Assembly (NCBI GenBank): GCA_043820045.1
Contig: JBDREF010000363.1
Span: 1-16,123 of the forward strand
DNA length: 16,123 bases
Source: JBDREF01 sp043820045
GTDB taxonomy: Bacteria > Planctomycetota > Phycisphaerae > Sedimentisphaerales > Anaerobacaceae
Direction of reading: 5' to 3'
Shown: one piece after another, positions 15,592 to 16,123 of the stretch
Layout of the letters: each line of letters begins with the position of its first letter
How positions within the stretch are numbered: the first letter of the stretch is position 1
Program-made: the position numbers and the translations under genes
Notes under the pieces: model-generated
What the model saw: only the letters and a program-made list of their open reading frames with translations
The model's database searches: none
What the model was told of the DNA's origin: nothing

Positions 15592-16122
15592 TTATGGGTT
15601 CACGGAAGTTCCTCGCCAGACGCTGCCGCCAAATGTAGTGACATACATCAAGTTCTCATCCGACGGATCGAATACGACTCGTTGAACATTCGAGAAGGGC
15701 AGTTCATTGAACGCTTCCCATGTTCGGCCGTTGTCTTTCGTGAGCCACAGGCCGGCGCCTGGTGCGCCTTCGGTGAGCGTCATATAGATCCAGCCATCGC
15801 GTTTCGGATGAAAATACCCGCCGAAGGTTTGCCGGCCTTCACGGCCGATGCGCTGCCATGTCCTGCCGCCGTCGGTCGTGCGATACAGCCCGCCTGACTC
15901 GTCGTCCCAACTCGTATCGCAGGTGCCGACTAAGATGGTGTTGCTGTCCTCGGGATGGACCGAAAAGTCTTTGGGATAAAGGAAAGGTTGTGACTCATTG
16001 ACCTTCTCCCACGTTTCGGCGCCGTCGCGGGAGCGGTACAATCCGACTCCTTCGCTCATGAGCGGTTCTCCGCGTGCAGGGCGTTTAGCGCATATGATCG
16101 CCAGGAGCGTGCCGTCCTTGTG
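15592..16122 (-). CDS. Asp-box (BNR) repeat beta-propeller protein, C-terminal part, partial
   Basis: The frame is open to the right edge of the window, so the N-terminus is missing; 176 residues remain. Three Asp-box motifs (S/T-x-D-x-G-x-T-W) are visible: SRDGAETW, TTDGGRTW and TKDNGRTW. Each is followed by a strand with a Y/F-x-P or V-F-D-P segment (FSVHPEDSNTILVG, YFHPKRDGWIYM, VVFDPSDENLMYV). This is the blade pattern of sialidase-like or VPS10/photosystem-stability-factor-like propellers. The region ends with FGGSVWRGTSVNP. No sialidase Arg triad or nucleophile can be judged from this fragment, so an enzyme call is not supported. It is convergent with the GH2 gene, 17 nt apart, and is probably an extracellular binding or glycan-acting protein of the same locus. 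Confidence 0.85.
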   Translation of the reverse strand, partial: HKDGTLLAIICAKRPARGEPLMSEGVGLYRSRDGAETWEKVNESQPFLYPKDFSVHPEDSNTILVGTCDTSWDDESGGLYRTTDGGRTWQRIGREGRQTFGGYFHPKRDGWIYMTLTEGAPGAGLWLTKDNGRTWEAFNELPFSNVQRVVFDPSDENLMYVTTFGGSVWRGTSVNP

Positions 16123-16123
16123 C

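Overview
The window is a carbohydrate-catabolism locus from a bacterium that looks like a member of Planctomycetota (or the related PVC/Lentisphaerae-type polysaccharide degraders). This placement is an inference. It rests on a Tat-exported sulfatase next to Tat-exported Gfo/Idh/MocA and TIM-barrel sugar enzymes, on strong Shine-Dalgarno sites with mixed ATG/GTG starts, and on moderately GC-rich DNA. No rRNA, tRNA, CRISPR array, insertion sequence or phage gene was seen.

Layout. Block 1 (1-5402, + strand) holds the tail of a short-chain dehydrogenase, a secreted aldose 1-epimerase, a Tat-exported Gfo/Idh/MocA oxidoreductase, a Tat-exported xylose-isomerase-like TIM-barrel protein, and a GntP-family sugar-acid permease. 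Gaps are 30-97 nt and every gene has its own ribosome site, so this is probably one operon. Block 2 (5407-9125, - strand) converges on block 1 with only 4 nt between. Read 5'->3' on its own strand, it is a formylglycine-type sulfatase, a divergent transaldolase-family protein and a tartronate semialdehyde reductase (GarR). Block 3 (9349-15574, + strand) diverges from the sulfatase across a 223-nt intergenic region. It holds a PL21-like heparinase II family lyase and a very large GH2-type glycoside hydrolase, tightly coupled: the GH2 ribosome site overlaps the lyase stop. Block 4 (15592 to the right edge, - strand) is the C-terminal part of an Asp-box (BNR) repeat protein, convergent with the GH2 gene.

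How the genes may work together. Lyase, sulfatase and GH2 enzyme would depolymerise and desulfate a uronic-acid-containing sulfated polysaccharide outside the cytoplasm. The exported oxidoreductase/TIM-barrel pair and the mutarotase would process released sugars. The GntP permease would import a sugar acid, and GarR would reduce tartronate semialdehyde to glycerate, as in aldarate/uronate catabolism. The substrate is not proven; a glycosaminoglycan-like polymer is the best guess from the lyase.

Most notable points. (1) The sulfatase frame is interrupted by an in-frame TGA exactly where sulfatases usually have Trp (QGK-W-KLV). The remaining 58 residues follow in the same frame, so this is a nonsense change or a sequence error, not a frameshift. 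(2) The large GH2 enzyme keeps the nucleophile Glu (E563) but has Ala where the usual acid/base Glu stands (SHNA, A472), and carries about 460 extra C-terminal residues. (3) The lyase reproduces the catalytic spacing of heparinase II. (4) Exported Gfo/Idh/MocA and TIM-barrel partners suggest a possible periplasmic oxidation/elimination route for glycosides.
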